This document shows positions 36,863 through 45,683 of a stretch of 64,000 bases of DNA, in pieces (position 1 is the stretch's first letter; the number at the start of each line of letters is the position of its first letter). Source of the DNA: Pseudomonas sp. Bout1. GTDB taxonomy: Bacteria > Pseudomonadota > Gammaproteobacteria > Pseudomonadales > Pseudomonadaceae. The notes below the pieces were generated by a model. That model did no database searches. It saw nothing but the letters and a program-made list of their open reading frames with translations, and was not told where the DNA came from. The translations under genes and the position numbers were made by a program. The stretch lies in the NCBI RefSeq assembly GCF_034314165.1, contig NZ_JAVIWK010000001.1:5781001-5845000 (forward strand), written 5' to 3'.

Positions 36863-37495
36863 ATGAACAACACGCTGAACGCCCTGGTCGCCACCCTGCT
36901 GCTGGGCACTTGCGCGCAAGCCGTCGCTGCGTCCTCGGTGGACCTGGCCGTAAAAGGGGTAATCACCCCCAACGCCTGCTCGCCAAGTTTGTCCGGCAGT
37001 GGCGTTGTCGACTACGGCAAGCTGTCCGCCAAGGACCTGAACCTGACCACGTCAACAGCGTTGCCCATGACCACCTTGCAGATGGTGATCCAGTGCAACG
37101 GTGCCACCTTGTTTGCCATAAAAAGCACCGATAACCGTGCCGGCTCGGCCGCCGGCACGTCCACTCGTACCTACGGGATGGGCTTGATCAACGGCAACCA
37201 GAAGCTGGGCTTTTACATCGTGGCCCTGGCAAACCCCGTGACCGATACCGGCCCGACCCAGGTCCTGGAGTCGATCGACAACGGCCTCACGTGGCGGGAC
37301 GGGTCCACCGGAAACCCTCCGACTTCGCTTGCCGCCTTCGGCGATCGCTCCTCAGGCATCTGGCTGCCGATCCCGGTCACCGAGGTGACCACCGATGTGA
37401 ACATATGGGGTTACATCGCCCGCGCCGACAGCCTGGACCTGAGCGACGAACACCCCATCGATGGTTCGGCCACGTTTGAAATCAAGTACCTGTAG
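36863..37495 (+). CDS. DUF1120 fimbrial subunit 3
   Basis: Secreted paralogue of 210 residues (signal peptide to about QAVAA). Features: VDLAVKGVITPNACSPSLSG, VDYGKLSAKDLNLT, Cys pair NAC/QCN, C terminus DGSATFEIKYL. It is closest to subunit 1 in the N-terminal part. AAAGGAACC precedes the ATG. Third gene of the operon. Confidence 0.8.
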   Translation: MNNTLNALVATLLLGTCAQAVAASSVDLAVKGVITPNACSPSLSGSGVVDYGKLSAKDLNLTTSTALPMTTLQMVIQCNGATLFAIKSTDNRAGSAAGTSTRTYGMGLINGNQKLGFYIVALANPVTDTGPTQVLESIDNGLTWRDGSTGNPPTSLAAFGDRSSGIWLPIPVTEVTTDVNIWGYIARADSLDLSDEHPIDGSATFEIKYL

Positions 37496-37557
37496 ACCCG
37501 CGCAGCGACGCCGCTGATGCGGCGTTCGTTACCCGTACCGAACACACTGAAGACCGA

Positions 37558-38181
37558 ATGATGAACAAACACCTACGCCTTTTCGCGACGCTGTTATTGC
37601 TCAACTCCGGCTCCATGGTATTCGCGGACACTGCTACTGAGATGACCGTTTCCGGGCTGGTCACCCCCAGTTCGTGCACCGCCACGTTATCCGGTGGTGG
37701 GGTGATCGATCACGGCAGGATCGCCGCCCACGGCCTCAACCCTGGCACGCCCACCGCCCTGCCCGCCCAATGGCTGGACCTGGAAATCCACTGTACGGCC
37801 CCCATGCTGTTTGCCTTGATGGGCTTCGATGACCGGGCCGACTCCTCGCCCGCACCCGACACCCGGTTTGGCCTGGGGAAAAACCAGCACGCCAGCGACG
37901 AACACTTGGGTTTTGTGATGCTCACGTTTGAAAACGCGGTGGGCGACAGGCAACCGATGCAATCGCTGGTCAACCAAGGGTCCGTATGGGTCCCACAAGC
38001 CACCATCCACCCCAGGACGTTGATGGGCTTCGCCCGCCCCGGCCGACCGTTGCCCGAGCCAATTTGGGAGCTGGCCACCCGGATACGCGCCAACACCCAG
38101 GTAAACCCCGCACAGAGCCTGACCCTTAAGCAGGAAGTCCTGCTCGACGGCTCGTTGGTCCTGGATTTGCGCTACCTGTAA
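37558..38181 (+). CDS. DUF1120 fimbrial subunit 4
   Basis: Secreted paralogue of 207 residues with signal peptide ending near MVFA. It keeps TEMTVSGLVTPSSCTATLSGGG, VIDHGRIAAHGLNPG and the second Cys (IHC), and ends in DGSLVLDLRYL, but the middle is the most divergent of the four upstream subunits (TIHPRTLMGFARPGRPLPEPI). Two ATGs in a row start it. The chaperone gene follows after 29 bases. Confidence 0.78.
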   Translation: MMNKHLRLFATLLLLNSGSMVFADTATEMTVSGLVTPSSCTATLSGGGVIDHGRIAAHGLNPGTPTALPAQWLDLEIHCTAPMLFALMGFDDRADSSPAPDTRFGLGKNQHASDEHLGFVMLTFENAVGDRQPMQSLVNQGSVWVPQATIHPRTLMGFARPGRPLPEPIWELATRIRANTQVNPAQSLTLKQEVLLDGSLVLDLRYL

Positions 38182-38210
38182 CCACCCTGCACTCACTCAG
38201 GATGCACCTC

Positions 38211-38924
38211 ATGAAAACGTATTTAACCCCACGCCGGATCCTCGGCAGCCTTGGCGCCCTTGCCTGGTTGTTGAGCGCCGAGGCCAGGGCCGATGGCATG
38301 GTGCCCGACACTTCGGTGGTGATCGTCTACGAAGAACAAGGCGAAGCCTCGGTGTCAGTCACCAACACCGACAACAAGCTCGCGCTGTTGCACGTCACCT
38401 TGGAAGACTTGCCCGAAGACCTCGAACCCCTGTTGTTTGTCACCCCGCCCCTGGCCCGGGTCGAGGCCGATAAAAGCCAGCTGGTGCGGTTCATTTTGCA
38501 GAACCAGAAACCGCTGCAAACCCAGCGCCTCAAGCGTGTGATTTTCGAAGGCATGCCCAAGGACCGCACGCCCTCCGAGGCCGGGCATGCCCGGGTGGGT
38601 GTAACGGTGCGCCAGAACCTGCCGGTGATCATTCATCCCAAAGGGCTGGCGCCCAACCGCACACCATGGAAGGGCCTGGCCTGGTCCCTGGACGACGGTC
38701 AACTGCACGTGCGCAACGACAGCAAATATGTGGTGCGCATGGCCCAGGAGCTGCAACTGTTGCCCGGCAAAAACAAGGCGGTACTGCCGCGCACTTACAT
38801 ACTTCCCGGCGAATCCATGAGCGTACCGGCACCGAATGCCCGCGCCACCACCGTGCGAATGCAGCCGGCCACGGTCTACGGTTTCACTGTGGCCGCCTTT
38901 GAAGCCCCGATCAGCACCCGTTGA
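38211..38924 (+). CDS. Periplasmic fimbrial chaperone (PapD type)
   Basis: Periplasmic chaperone of 237 residues with a signal peptide cut near AEARA (about residue 27). The first immunoglobulin-like domain carries the alternating hydrophobic G1-strand region LARVEADKSQLVRFIL, and the second domain ends in FTVAAFEAP. The conserved basic residues for subunit C-terminus binding are present near MVPDTSVVIVYEEQG and RLKRVIFEG. I chose the ATG at 38211 because AGGA lies eight bases upstream; the ATG at 38202 overlaps that ribosome site. It delivers the DUF1120 subunits to the usher and is the YhcA counterpart. Confidence 0.85.
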   Translation: MKTYLTPRRILGSLGALAWLLSAEARADGMVPDTSVVIVYEEQGEASVSVTNTDNKLALLHVTLEDLPEDLEPLLFVTPPLARVEADKSQLVRFILQNQKPLQTQRLKRVIFEGMPKDRTPSEAGHARVGVTVRQNLPVIIHPKGLAPNRTPWKGLAWSLDDGQLHVRNDSKYVVRMAQELQLLPGKNKAVLPRTYILPGESMSVPAPNARATTVRMQPATVYGFTVAAFEAPISTR

Positions 38925-39026
38925 AAACCCTGAATCCACCCTAGCGCCCATAACGAAGTGACCGCCCAGACCGTCACCGGGAAGCCCGCCAACCGCTGCT
39001 GGTTTCCATAACCCGAGTGCCTTCTC

Positions 39027-41483
39027 GTGAACACAGTAACTCCCGACTGCGACGGCAAAGCCGTGGGCGGTTTTTCTTCATACCCTCGACACTTGAAAAG
39101 GATCGCCCTGCCCCCCGCGCTGGCCCTGTTGCTCACCCCCGCCTGGGCTGACGCGGCGCCGGCCGGGCAATCCTTTGACCCGCAAACCCTGCAACAGCGA
39201 GGTATCGACCCTGAGCTGGCGTACCTGTTGCTGGAAACCCCGCGCTATACCGGCGGGGTACATGCCGTGAGCCTGACCGTCAACGGCCAACGCCGCGGCC
39301 GGCTCGATGTGCGTTTCGACAGCCAGGGCACCTTGTGCTTTGACCAGGCACTGCTCGATGCCGCCGAATTAGTGGTGCCCGCCTCACTGACCCACACCGG
39401 CTGCCATGACTTTACGGCGCAGTACCCGCAAACCGTGGTCGAGCAAGACCCGGGCAGTCTGAGCATTTCGCTGCTGGTGCCAACCGAAGCACTGCGCCCT
39501 CGCCGGCAGGAACTGTCAGGCTATCAAACGGGCGGTTTTGCCGGGCTGCTCAATTACGACCTCAGCGGCCTGTACAACCGATACGGCGATGACACCAGCC
39601 GCTTCGGCTCGGCCAATACCGAGGTCGGCTTCAATGCCGGCGACTGGATCGTGCGCAGCCGCCAGGTGCAGACCTGGCAGGCCGGGCTCTCGCGCACCAC
39701 GCACCTGGAAGCCTATGCCCAGCGCACCTTCGCCGCGCAGCAAGCCGTGCTGCAGGCCGGGCAACTCAGCCTCTACAACCCGGTGCTGTCGACGGCCCAG
39801 ATCACCGGGGTGCAGGTATTTACCGAGCAAGCCCTACAGGACCAGGCCCAGGGCGCGACCATCAATGGCATCGCCAACAGCCCGGCCCAGGTCGAGGTAC
39901 GGCAGAACGGCGCGCTGATTCATTCCACCGTGGTGCCAGCCGGGCCGTTTTCGCTGACGGATGTGCGACGCCTGAACACGCGCTCGGACGTCGAAGTCAC
40001 CGTCAAGGAAAGCATCGGCGATGAGCGTCGCTTTACGGTGCCTGCGGCCATGCTCGGGCTGGGCCTCGCGGCACCGGGCTACTCGGTGGGCGCAGGGCGC
40101 GTACGCAACATTGGCCAGACCCGGGGCGATGATCCGTGGGTCGTGAGCGCCGGCTGGAGTGGTGCCTTGAACCCGCTGTCCAGTATCGGCGCCGGTGTGC
40201 TCGTGGCCGAGGACTACCGGTCCACCGGCGCCAGCCTGGCATGGCTGCCGTGGGTAGACGGGCAACTGCAACTGGCCACCCAACTGGCCGACACCCACGG
40301 CCGGGACACTGTACGCGGGGTCCAGACAGACCTGTCGTTATCCCAGCGCCTGGGCCAGCAGTGGTCGATTACCGCAGGCACCTCTCACCGCACACCCGGC
40401 TACCGCGAACTGGAAGATACCGCCTACGGCTACCGCGACGACAGCGCACGGCGCTCACGCTACCGCGACCAGCAAAGCCTTTCCCTGGGCTGGGCGCATC
40501 CATGGCTTGGGGCATTCAACGCCGGGGTCTCGCGCACCAGCACCTTCAGCGGCGAAAACAGCAGCCGGGCCCTGGCCTCCTGGGGCACCAGTGTGCGCGG
40601 GGTGTCGGTATCGGCCAGTGCCGAATGGCAAGTCAGCGGCCGCCAGAACGATGACAACGCGGTGTACCTGAACCTGAGCATGCCCTTGGGAGAAAACCGT
40701 CGGGCTCGGACCTGGGTGCGTAATTCCGGGGGTGAACACCGGATCGGGCTGGGCTTGAGCGAACAGGTCGACGATCAGCTGAGTTATCGGGCCAGCGCCG
40801 AACATGACAGCCGCGACCAGGCAGTGGAGTCCACCCTGGGGGTGTCCTACCTGCCGCGCTACACCCAGCTGGACCTCAATTACAGCCGCGAAGGCGCCGA
40901 GCGGTCGAGCTACCAGGGCGGTGTCCGTGGTGCCATCGTCGCCCATGGCAACGGGCTGACGTTTTCGCCTTACCCGGTGAATGACACGTTCGCCCTGGTA
41001 TCGGTGGGCGACATGGCCGGGATCAAGCTCAGTACGCCCAGTGGGCCTGTATGGACCGACAGCCAGGGCCAGGCGGTGGTCTCGCAAGTGGCCGCCTATG
41101 GGCGCAGCCCGGTGGAAGTGCAAACCCGCTCACTGCCGCGTAACGCCGACATCAGCAACGGCCTGGCGGTGATTTCTGCCGGGCGTGGCGCGGTGGACCG
41201 GGTCGAGTTTGGCGTAGCCGTCACCCGCCGTGCCCTGTTGACCGTTACCACCGCCCAAGGCGCGCCGCTGCCTCGCGGTGCCACGGTGAGTACCGCCGAC
41301 GGCGAGTTTGTGACCCTGGTGCAGGAAGGCAGCCAAGTGTTCCTGGCCAATGTGCTGGACCCGCGCCGTCTGTGGGTCAAGGGCCCGGGCATCAGCCGTT
41401 GTGAACTGACGTTCAGCCTGGAAGAAAAAACCGACCCCCAGGTGTATTTCGAAACCGCTCCGGCCAGGTGCCTGACGCCATGA
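39027..41483 (+). CDS. Outer-membrane fimbrial usher
   Basis: Usher of 818 residues. After the leader (hydrophobic stretch at about 26-40), the N-terminal periplasmic domain runs to about 155, then the beta-barrel with a plug-like insert, and a C-terminal domain (GAPLPRGATVSTADGEFVTLVQEGSQVFLANV, closing near the cysteines GISRCELTF and APARC). It receives chaperone-subunit complexes and assembles the fibre. Start is GTG at 39027 with no strong ribosome site; a TTG at 39093 is an alternative, giving a shorter leader. It is the YhcD counterpart. Confidence 0.88.
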   Translation: MNTVTPDCDGKAVGGFSSYPRHLKRIALPPALALLLTPAWADAAPAGQSFDPQTLQQRGIDPELAYLLLETPRYTGGVHAVSLTVNGQRRGRLDVRFDSQGTLCFDQALLDAAELVVPASLTHTGCHDFTAQYPQTVVEQDPGSLSISLLVPTEALRPRRQELSGYQTGGFAGLLNYDLSGLYNRYGDDTSRFGSANTEVGFNAGDWIVRSRQVQTWQAGLSRTTHLEAYAQRTFAAQQAVLQAGQLSLYNPVLSTAQITGVQVFTEQALQDQAQGATINGIANSPAQVEVRQNGALIHSTVVPAGPFSLTDVRRLNTRSDVEVTVKESIGDERRFTVPAAMLGLGLAAPGYSVGAGRVRNIGQTRGDDPWVVSAGWSGALNPLSSIGAGVLVAEDYRSTGASLAWLPWVDGQLQLATQLADTHGRDTVRGVQTDLSLSQRLGQQWSITAGTSHRTPGYRELEDTAYGYRDDSARRSRYRDQQSLSLGWAHPWLGAFNAGVSRTSTFSGENSSRALASWGTSVRGVSVSASAEWQVSGRQNDDNAVYLNLSMPLGENRRARTWVRNSGGEHRIGLGLSEQVDDQLSYRASAEHDSRDQAVESTLGVSYLPRYTQLDLNYSREGAERSSYQGGVRGAIVAHGNGLTFSPYPVNDTFALVSVGDMAGIKLSTPSGPVWTDSQGQAVVSQVAAYGRSPVEVQTRSLPRNADISNGLAVISAGRGAVDRVEFGVAVTRRALLTVTTAQGAPLPRGATVSTADGEFVTLVQEGSQVFLANVLDPRRLWVKGPGISRCELTFSLEEKTDPQVYFETAPARCLTP

Positions 41484-41493
41484 GGAAGCTGTA

Positions 41494-42624
41494 ATGAAAC
41501 GCTTAATGAGCATTTGCCTGCTGGTGCTGGCTGGCGCCGACGTGGCCCTGGCGCAGTCGGATGACTGCCGGCTGAACTTGAGCGAGCCGCACCTGGATTT
41601 CGGCTTGATGAACCGGGCGATCCACAGGCCCTCCGGCAGCGAAATCGCCCTCGGTGAACGCTTCCTGAGCCTGAGCCTCAACTGCCAGAAACCCACGGAC
41701 ATGAGTATTTTTTACCGGGCATTGGCCATCGGCGCCGAGCGCTTTCGTTTCAGTGACCAAGGCCATTACATCATGCAGGCCAGCGATGGCGTACTCGATG
41801 GCCAGGCAGTGGAACTGGGTTTGATCCCGGGCCGGGGCCAGCCTCCCGGGATCCGCGCCAACCGCCTGGACTGGCACGCGGACCATGCCATTGCCCCGTT
41901 GCGCGACGGCTTGCCGGTGCAAGGCAGTGTGTTTTCGGTGCAACTGCGGGTCAGCGCCAGGGCCCAGGAAAGCGCCGCCCACGTGCGTGACGCCGTGACG
42001 TGGGAAGCCTTCGGGCTGTTTGAGTCCGGGGCCACTGGCCAATCGCGGGAGATGACCCTCAACGCCCACTTCGCCCCGGCGGCCTGCGAGATCAACCTGT
42101 CCAATGGCGGCGTAATCGACTATGGCCGCATGTGGGCAAAAAGCCTGAATGCCGACCGGGACACGGCCCTCGCTTCCCGCAGCCTGACCTTGAGCATCGG
42201 CTGTGACGGCCCCACGCGTTTCGCCTTGCTCATGCAGGACAACCGCAAAGGCTCGGCCACCGGCGGCACGGACGAGACCGCCTACGGCCTGGGTGTGGAT
42301 AACAGCCGCAATAAAATCGGCCGCTATTTCCTGTACTTCGACCCGTTCGATATGCAGGCCGACACCCAGCCCAGCCTCTATCGCACCGACTCCACCACCG
42401 GCGGCGTGGCGTGGAGCAGTTCCAACGCGTTCCCGATTCCCATCGGCCAAAACAGCTGGCTCGGTTTCACCACCGCCCCGGCCAGCCATGCCGGCCCGTC
42501 GGCCATCCGCAACCTGAGTGGCCAAGTGAGCGTCAGGGCGATTCTGTCGCCTACCAATAACCTGGACCTGAGCACCGACGTGTTGCTCGACGGCTCAGGC
42601 ACGATTGAAATCAAATACCTTTAA
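41494..42624 (+). CDS. Two-domain DUF1120 protein, probable tip adhesin
   Basis: Secreted protein of 376 residues (signal peptide to about ALA, residue 20). Residues 21-185 form a distinct domain with its own Cys pair (DDCRLNL, LNCQKPT) and no clear homologue among the subunits. Residues 186-376 are a full DUF1120 module: HFAPAACEINLSNGG, VIDYGRMWAKSLN, ending in DGSGTIEIKYL. Adhesin-domain plus pilin-domain is the usual plan of a fimbrial tip adhesin (as in FimH), and its position after the usher fits. Ligand unknown. Confidence 0.75.
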   Translation: MKRLMSICLLVLAGADVALAQSDDCRLNLSEPHLDFGLMNRAIHRPSGSEIALGERFLSLSLNCQKPTDMSIFYRALAIGAERFRFSDQGHYIMQASDGVLDGQAVELGLIPGRGQPPGIRANRLDWHADHAIAPLRDGLPVQGSVFSVQLRVSARAQESAAHVRDAVTWEAFGLFESGATGQSREMTLNAHFAPAACEINLSNGGVIDYGRMWAKSLNADRDTALASRSLTLSIGCDGPTRFALLMQDNRKGSATGGTDETAYGLGVDNSRNKIGRYFLYFDPFDMQADTQPSLYRTDSTTGGVAWSSSNAFPIPIGQNSWLGFTTAPASHAGPSAIRNLSGQVSVRAILSPTNNLDLSTDVLLDGSGTIEIKYL

Positions 42625-42635
42625 AGGACCTGTTC

Positions 42636-43286
42636 ATGAAACGCTTCCTGATCCCTTTCGCTACGTTATCGATACTCGGCGCAGGCACCCCGGCACTCGG
42701 CGCCGCTACCGTGGAGCTGACCGTCAAGGGCCTGCTTTCCCCCACCGCCTGTACCCCACTGCTCTCCAGCAATGGCTTGATCGACTACGGCAAGATTTCC
42801 CAGGGCGACTTGAACCTTGATCGCGGCACCCGCCTGCCGATCCGGTACCTGGACGTGACCGTCGACTGCAACGGCAACAGTCGCTTTGCCTTGCGCATGC
42901 GCGACAACCGTGACGGCACGGCGAACGTCAACAGCGAGATTTTCTACGGACTGGGCCTGGACAAGAGTGGCAACAAGATAGGGCTGTACTCCCTGAGCTT
43001 CGACCCGACGCAAACCCAGGCCATCCCGCTGGCCGAGGTCTACGGTACCGAGTCAACCACCGGCGGTTTGGCCTGGCGCAGCGCCAACAGCAACCCGATC
43101 GACATCGGTGCGCGCAGCTACCTGGGGTTTACCGACCAGGCCGGCGGCACGGCGGGGCCGGCCGCCATCAAGTTCCTCAACAGCCGTGTGAAGGTCGAGA
43201 CGGTGATCGCCGCCAAGCAGAACCTGGACCTGAGCAGCGAGATCGACATGGACGGCTCAAGCACCCTGGAGGTTATCTACCTCTAG
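42636..43286 (+). CDS. DUF1120 fimbrial subunit 6 (last of operon)
   Basis: Secreted paralogue of 216 residues. Signal peptide to about ALGA; mature start TVELTVKGLLSPTACTPLLSS, then IDYGKISQGDLNLD, Cys pair TAC/DCN, C terminus DGSSTLEVIYL. Its body is closely similar to the C-terminal half of the preceding adhesin (ESTTGGLAWRSANSNPI against DSTTGGVAWSSSNAFPI), pointing to a duplication between them. It lies 11 bases after the adhesin and overlaps the convergent MFS gene by four bases. Confidence 0.8.
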   Translation: MKRFLIPFATLSILGAGTPALGAATVELTVKGLLSPTACTPLLSSNGLIDYGKISQGDLNLDRGTRLPIRYLDVTVDCNGNSRFALRMRDNRDGTANVNSEIFYGLGLDKSGNKIGLYSLSFDPTQTQAIPLAEVYGTESTTGGLAWRSANSNPIDIGARSYLGFTDQAGGTAGPAAIKFLNSRVKVETVIAAKQNLDLSSEIDMDGSSTLEVIYL

Positions 43287-44563
43287 ACTTTTTCGCTGGT
43301 CACGCCGACGTACCGCGCGCGCCCGGCGCCAAGCCCGGCGATGATCGCGCCCAGGCCGATCACCGCAAAAATCCACCCGACCGCGTTCCAGCCGCCGGTC
43401 CAGTCATGCACCAGGCCGACCGCGAACGGGCCCATGGACGCCAGGGTATAGCCGATGCCCTGGGCCATGCTCGACAGGTTGGCGGCCACATGGGCGTCCC
43501 GCGAGCGCAGCACGATCAAGGTCAGCGCCAGGCTGAACGTGCCGCCCTGGCCCAGGCCCAGCAGAATCGCCCAGCCCCACAAACCGTCCAGTGGCGCGTA
43601 CAGGCAACCGAACAAGCCACCCAGCGTCAGCACCATCACCACCACAATGGCCAGGCGCTGGTCCTTGCCGCGGGTGGCCAGCCAGGGTGCGGCCAGGGAA
43701 CTGGCCAACTGCACGATGACCGAACCGGAGAGCACGAGGCCCGCCTGGGTTGCGCTCAGGCCACGGCCGATCAGGATCGACGGCAACCAGCCAAACACGA
43801 TGTAGGCAAGCGACGATTGCAGCCCCATGTACAACGTCACCTGCCAGGCCAGCGGGTCACGCAGCAACCCCTTCACCCGGTAAGCCACCTGATGGGCGCC
43901 GTGCTTCTGGCCGACTTGCGGCAACCAGAACAGCGCCGCTACCAGCGCCGGCAGGATCCAGAAACCCAGGCCGATGTTCCAGCTGTCACCGAAGTAACGA
44001 CTCAGCGGCACGCTAGAACCCGCCGCCAGCGCTGCGCCCAGGCACAGGGCCATGGTGTACACGCCGGTCATGGTGCCGGCTTGTTTGGCGAAGTCACGCT
44101 TGACGATGCCCGGCAGCAATACGCCGATGATGCCGATGCTCGCGCCGGCCAGCAGGCTGCCGGCGAACAGCCCGACCTCACCGAATGAACTGCGCAGGAT
44201 GATGCCGCAAGCCAGGGTCAGCAGAATGCCCAACACCACGCGCTCGGCACCAAAACGCCGGGCCAGGATAGGTGCCAGCGGCGCAAACAGGCCCAGGCAC
44301 AACACCGGCAAGGTGGTGAGCAAGCCGGCCTTGGCAGCCGACAAGCCGAGGCTATTGGAAACCTCGGCGAGCAACGGCGACATGCTCGACAGCGCCGGGC
44401 GCAGGTTCAACGCCACCAGGATCAGGCCCAACAGCAACAGCCAGGGACGGCTGACCACCGGCGGGCTGTGCTGGACCTGCTCGTCATCGGCTTCGGCGTC
44501 GATCAACAGTTCTTCAAGGGCGTTTTCTGAACGGGGCATGGTGTTCTCGGCTTCAAGGTTCAT
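43283..44563 (-). CDS. MFS transporter, CynX/NimT type
   Basis: Inner-membrane transporter of 426 residues with twelve hydrophobic helices. The N-terminal SSMSPLLAEVSNSLGLSAAKAGLLTTLPVLCLG signature is that of the CynX/NimT (cyanate/nitroimidazole) MFS family. An acidic 40-residue N-terminal tail precedes the first helix. The ATG at 44563 overlaps the GntR gene's 3' end by 11 bases; an ATG at 44539 is an alternative. Co-transcribed with the GntR regulator. Substrate unknown. Confidence 0.85.
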   Translation of the reverse strand: MNLEAENTMPRSENALEELLIDAEADDEQVQHSPPVVSRPWLLLLGLILVALNLRPALSSMSPLLAEVSNSLGLSAAKAGLLTTLPVLCLGLFAPLAPILARRFGAERVVLGILLTLACGIILRSSFGEVGLFAGSLLAGASIGIIGVLLPGIVKRDFAKQAGTMTGVYTMALCLGAALAAGSSVPLSRYFGDSWNIGLGFWILPALVAALFWLPQVGQKHGAHQVAYRVKGLLRDPLAWQVTLYMGLQSSLAYIVFGWLPSILIGRGLSATQAGLVLSGSVIVQLASSLAAPWLATRGKDQRLAIVVVMVLTLGGLFGCLYAPLDGLWGWAILLGLGQGGTFSLALTLIVLRSRDAHVAANLSSMAQGIGYTLASMGPFAVGLVHDWTGGWNAVGWIFAVIGLGAIIAGLGAGRARYVGVTSEKV

Positions 44564-45212
44564 TGATCAACTGCCGGCACAGGGCCTTGGCGCGTTCCGG
44601 GTCTCGTTGTTCCACTGCTTCCAGCAAGGCGCCATGCAGGTCGAACACCGCCTGCCGGCGCGGCTGGATGTTCAGGGTCTGGCGCAGTTGCGCGCCGACG
44701 ATGCTGGAGAAGTAGAGATACAGCTCGCTCAAGGCCGGGTTGTGCGCCGCGTCCACCAGGCGCTTGTGGAACACCAGGTCGCAACTGATGTAGTGCTCCA
44801 GATCACCGTGGTAATGCTCGCCGCTGGTTTTCAGTGCCTCGCGCAAGGCGATCAGGTCTTCATCGGTACGGCGCAAGGCGGCCAGGCCGATGGCCTCGAC
44901 CTCGAGAATCTGCCGCGTCTCCTGGGCCTGGGCCACCGTGCAGTGGGACAAGGCTTTCATCGCGCCCAACGGGTCGGTCATGGAGCGCAAATAGCTGCCG
45001 TCGCCCTGGCGAATCTCGATCAACCCGGAGAATGCCAAGACGCGCATGGCTTCGCGCACGGTGTTGCGGCTGATGCCCAACTCGGCAGACAACTCGGGCT
45101 CGGTGGGCAGGCGCTCGCCGATGGCCCAGACACCTTGGGTGATGCGCTGGCGCAACTGGTCCAGGGCTTGATCGACAAGGGAGCGTTTGATCAGCGGGGC
45201 GATGTCTGTCAT
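44553..45212 (-). CDS. FadR-type GntR transcriptional regulator
   Basis: Regulator of 219 residues. The N-terminal winged helix (QLRQRITQGVWAIGERLPTEPELSAELGISRNTVREAMRVLAFSGLIEIRQGDGSYLR) is of the GntR family; the C-terminal all-helical FCD domain carries the Asp/His metal-ligand pattern (DLVFHKRLVDAAHN, LHGALLEAVEQRD). I chose the ATG at 45212 (GAGAGG upstream) over the TTG at 45233. It is followed without a gap by the MFS gene, which it probably regulates in response to a carboxylate ligand. Confidence 0.87.
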   Translation of the reverse strand: MTDIAPLIKRSLVDQALDQLRQRITQGVWAIGERLPTEPELSAELGISRNTVREAMRVLAFSGLIEIRQGDGSYLRSMTDPLGAMKALSHCTVAQAQETRQILEVEAIGLAALRRTDEDLIALREALKTSGEHYHGDLEHYISCDLVFHKRLVDAAHNPALSELYLYFSSIVGAQLRQTLNIQPRRQAVFDLHGALLEAVEQRDPERAKALCRQLINEP

Positions 45213-45332
45213 GGGTTTCGTCCTCTCATCCAATCATGGGATGAATTTTCCCACAGCCTATTCGGAGTTGCCTACAAAGGCAACGCACTAGGGTTCTTGG
45301 GCAGGCAAAGGAGCAGTATTTTCGATTGGTAA

Positions 45333-45353
45333 AATTACCCTCAGAGGGTAATT
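45333..45353. promoter_or_regulatory. Palindrome with 9-bp arms, probable MqsA operator
   Basis: AATTACCCT and AGGGTAATT are perfect arms around CAG, ending 18 bases before the mqsR start. The E. coli MqsA operator (AACCT-N3-AGGTT) has the same three-base spacing and related ACCT/AGGT core. Confidence 0.75.
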
Positions 45354-45371
45354 ATTGGACTCAGGTGTCTT

Positions 45372-45683
45372 ATGGAAAAGTACACACCTCATTACGATCT
45401 GGCGGTGATAAAGGCGGATGTCAGGCGGCTTGGAAAGCAAGCATTTACTCAAAGCGCACGCCGTTGCGGCGAGGATCTTGATTTAAGCATCGAACAAATG
45501 CAGGCGGTCATTTTCGAGTTGAAAAACACGATGTTGTACAAGTCGATGACCACTCATGACGACCATCGAGTTTGGCAAGATGTGTATCACATTCACTCAC
45601 ATGATTTGGAGATCTACATCAAGGTGACCTACCGCACGGATGGTAAACCTCCGGTGATCTCCTTCAAGGAGAAAAACCCATGA
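45372..45683 (+). CDS. mqsR: MqsR-family mRNA interferase toxin
   Basis: Toxin of 103 residues closely resembling E. coli MqsR: MEKYTPHYDLAVIKADV at the N terminus, then FELKNTMLYKSMTTHDDHRVWQDVYHI and the C-terminal SFKEKNP. The Lys, Gln, Tyr and Lys residues of the RelE-like active site region are kept. MqsR cuts mRNA at GCU in E. coli. It is followed by its antitoxin with a four-base overlap, toxin first, as is typical for this pair. Confidence 0.92.
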   Translation: MEKYTPHYDLAVIKADVRRLGKQAFTQSARRCGEDLDLSIEQMQAVIFELKNTMLYKSMTTHDDHRVWQDVYHIHSHDLEIYIKVTYRTDGKPPVISFKEKNP

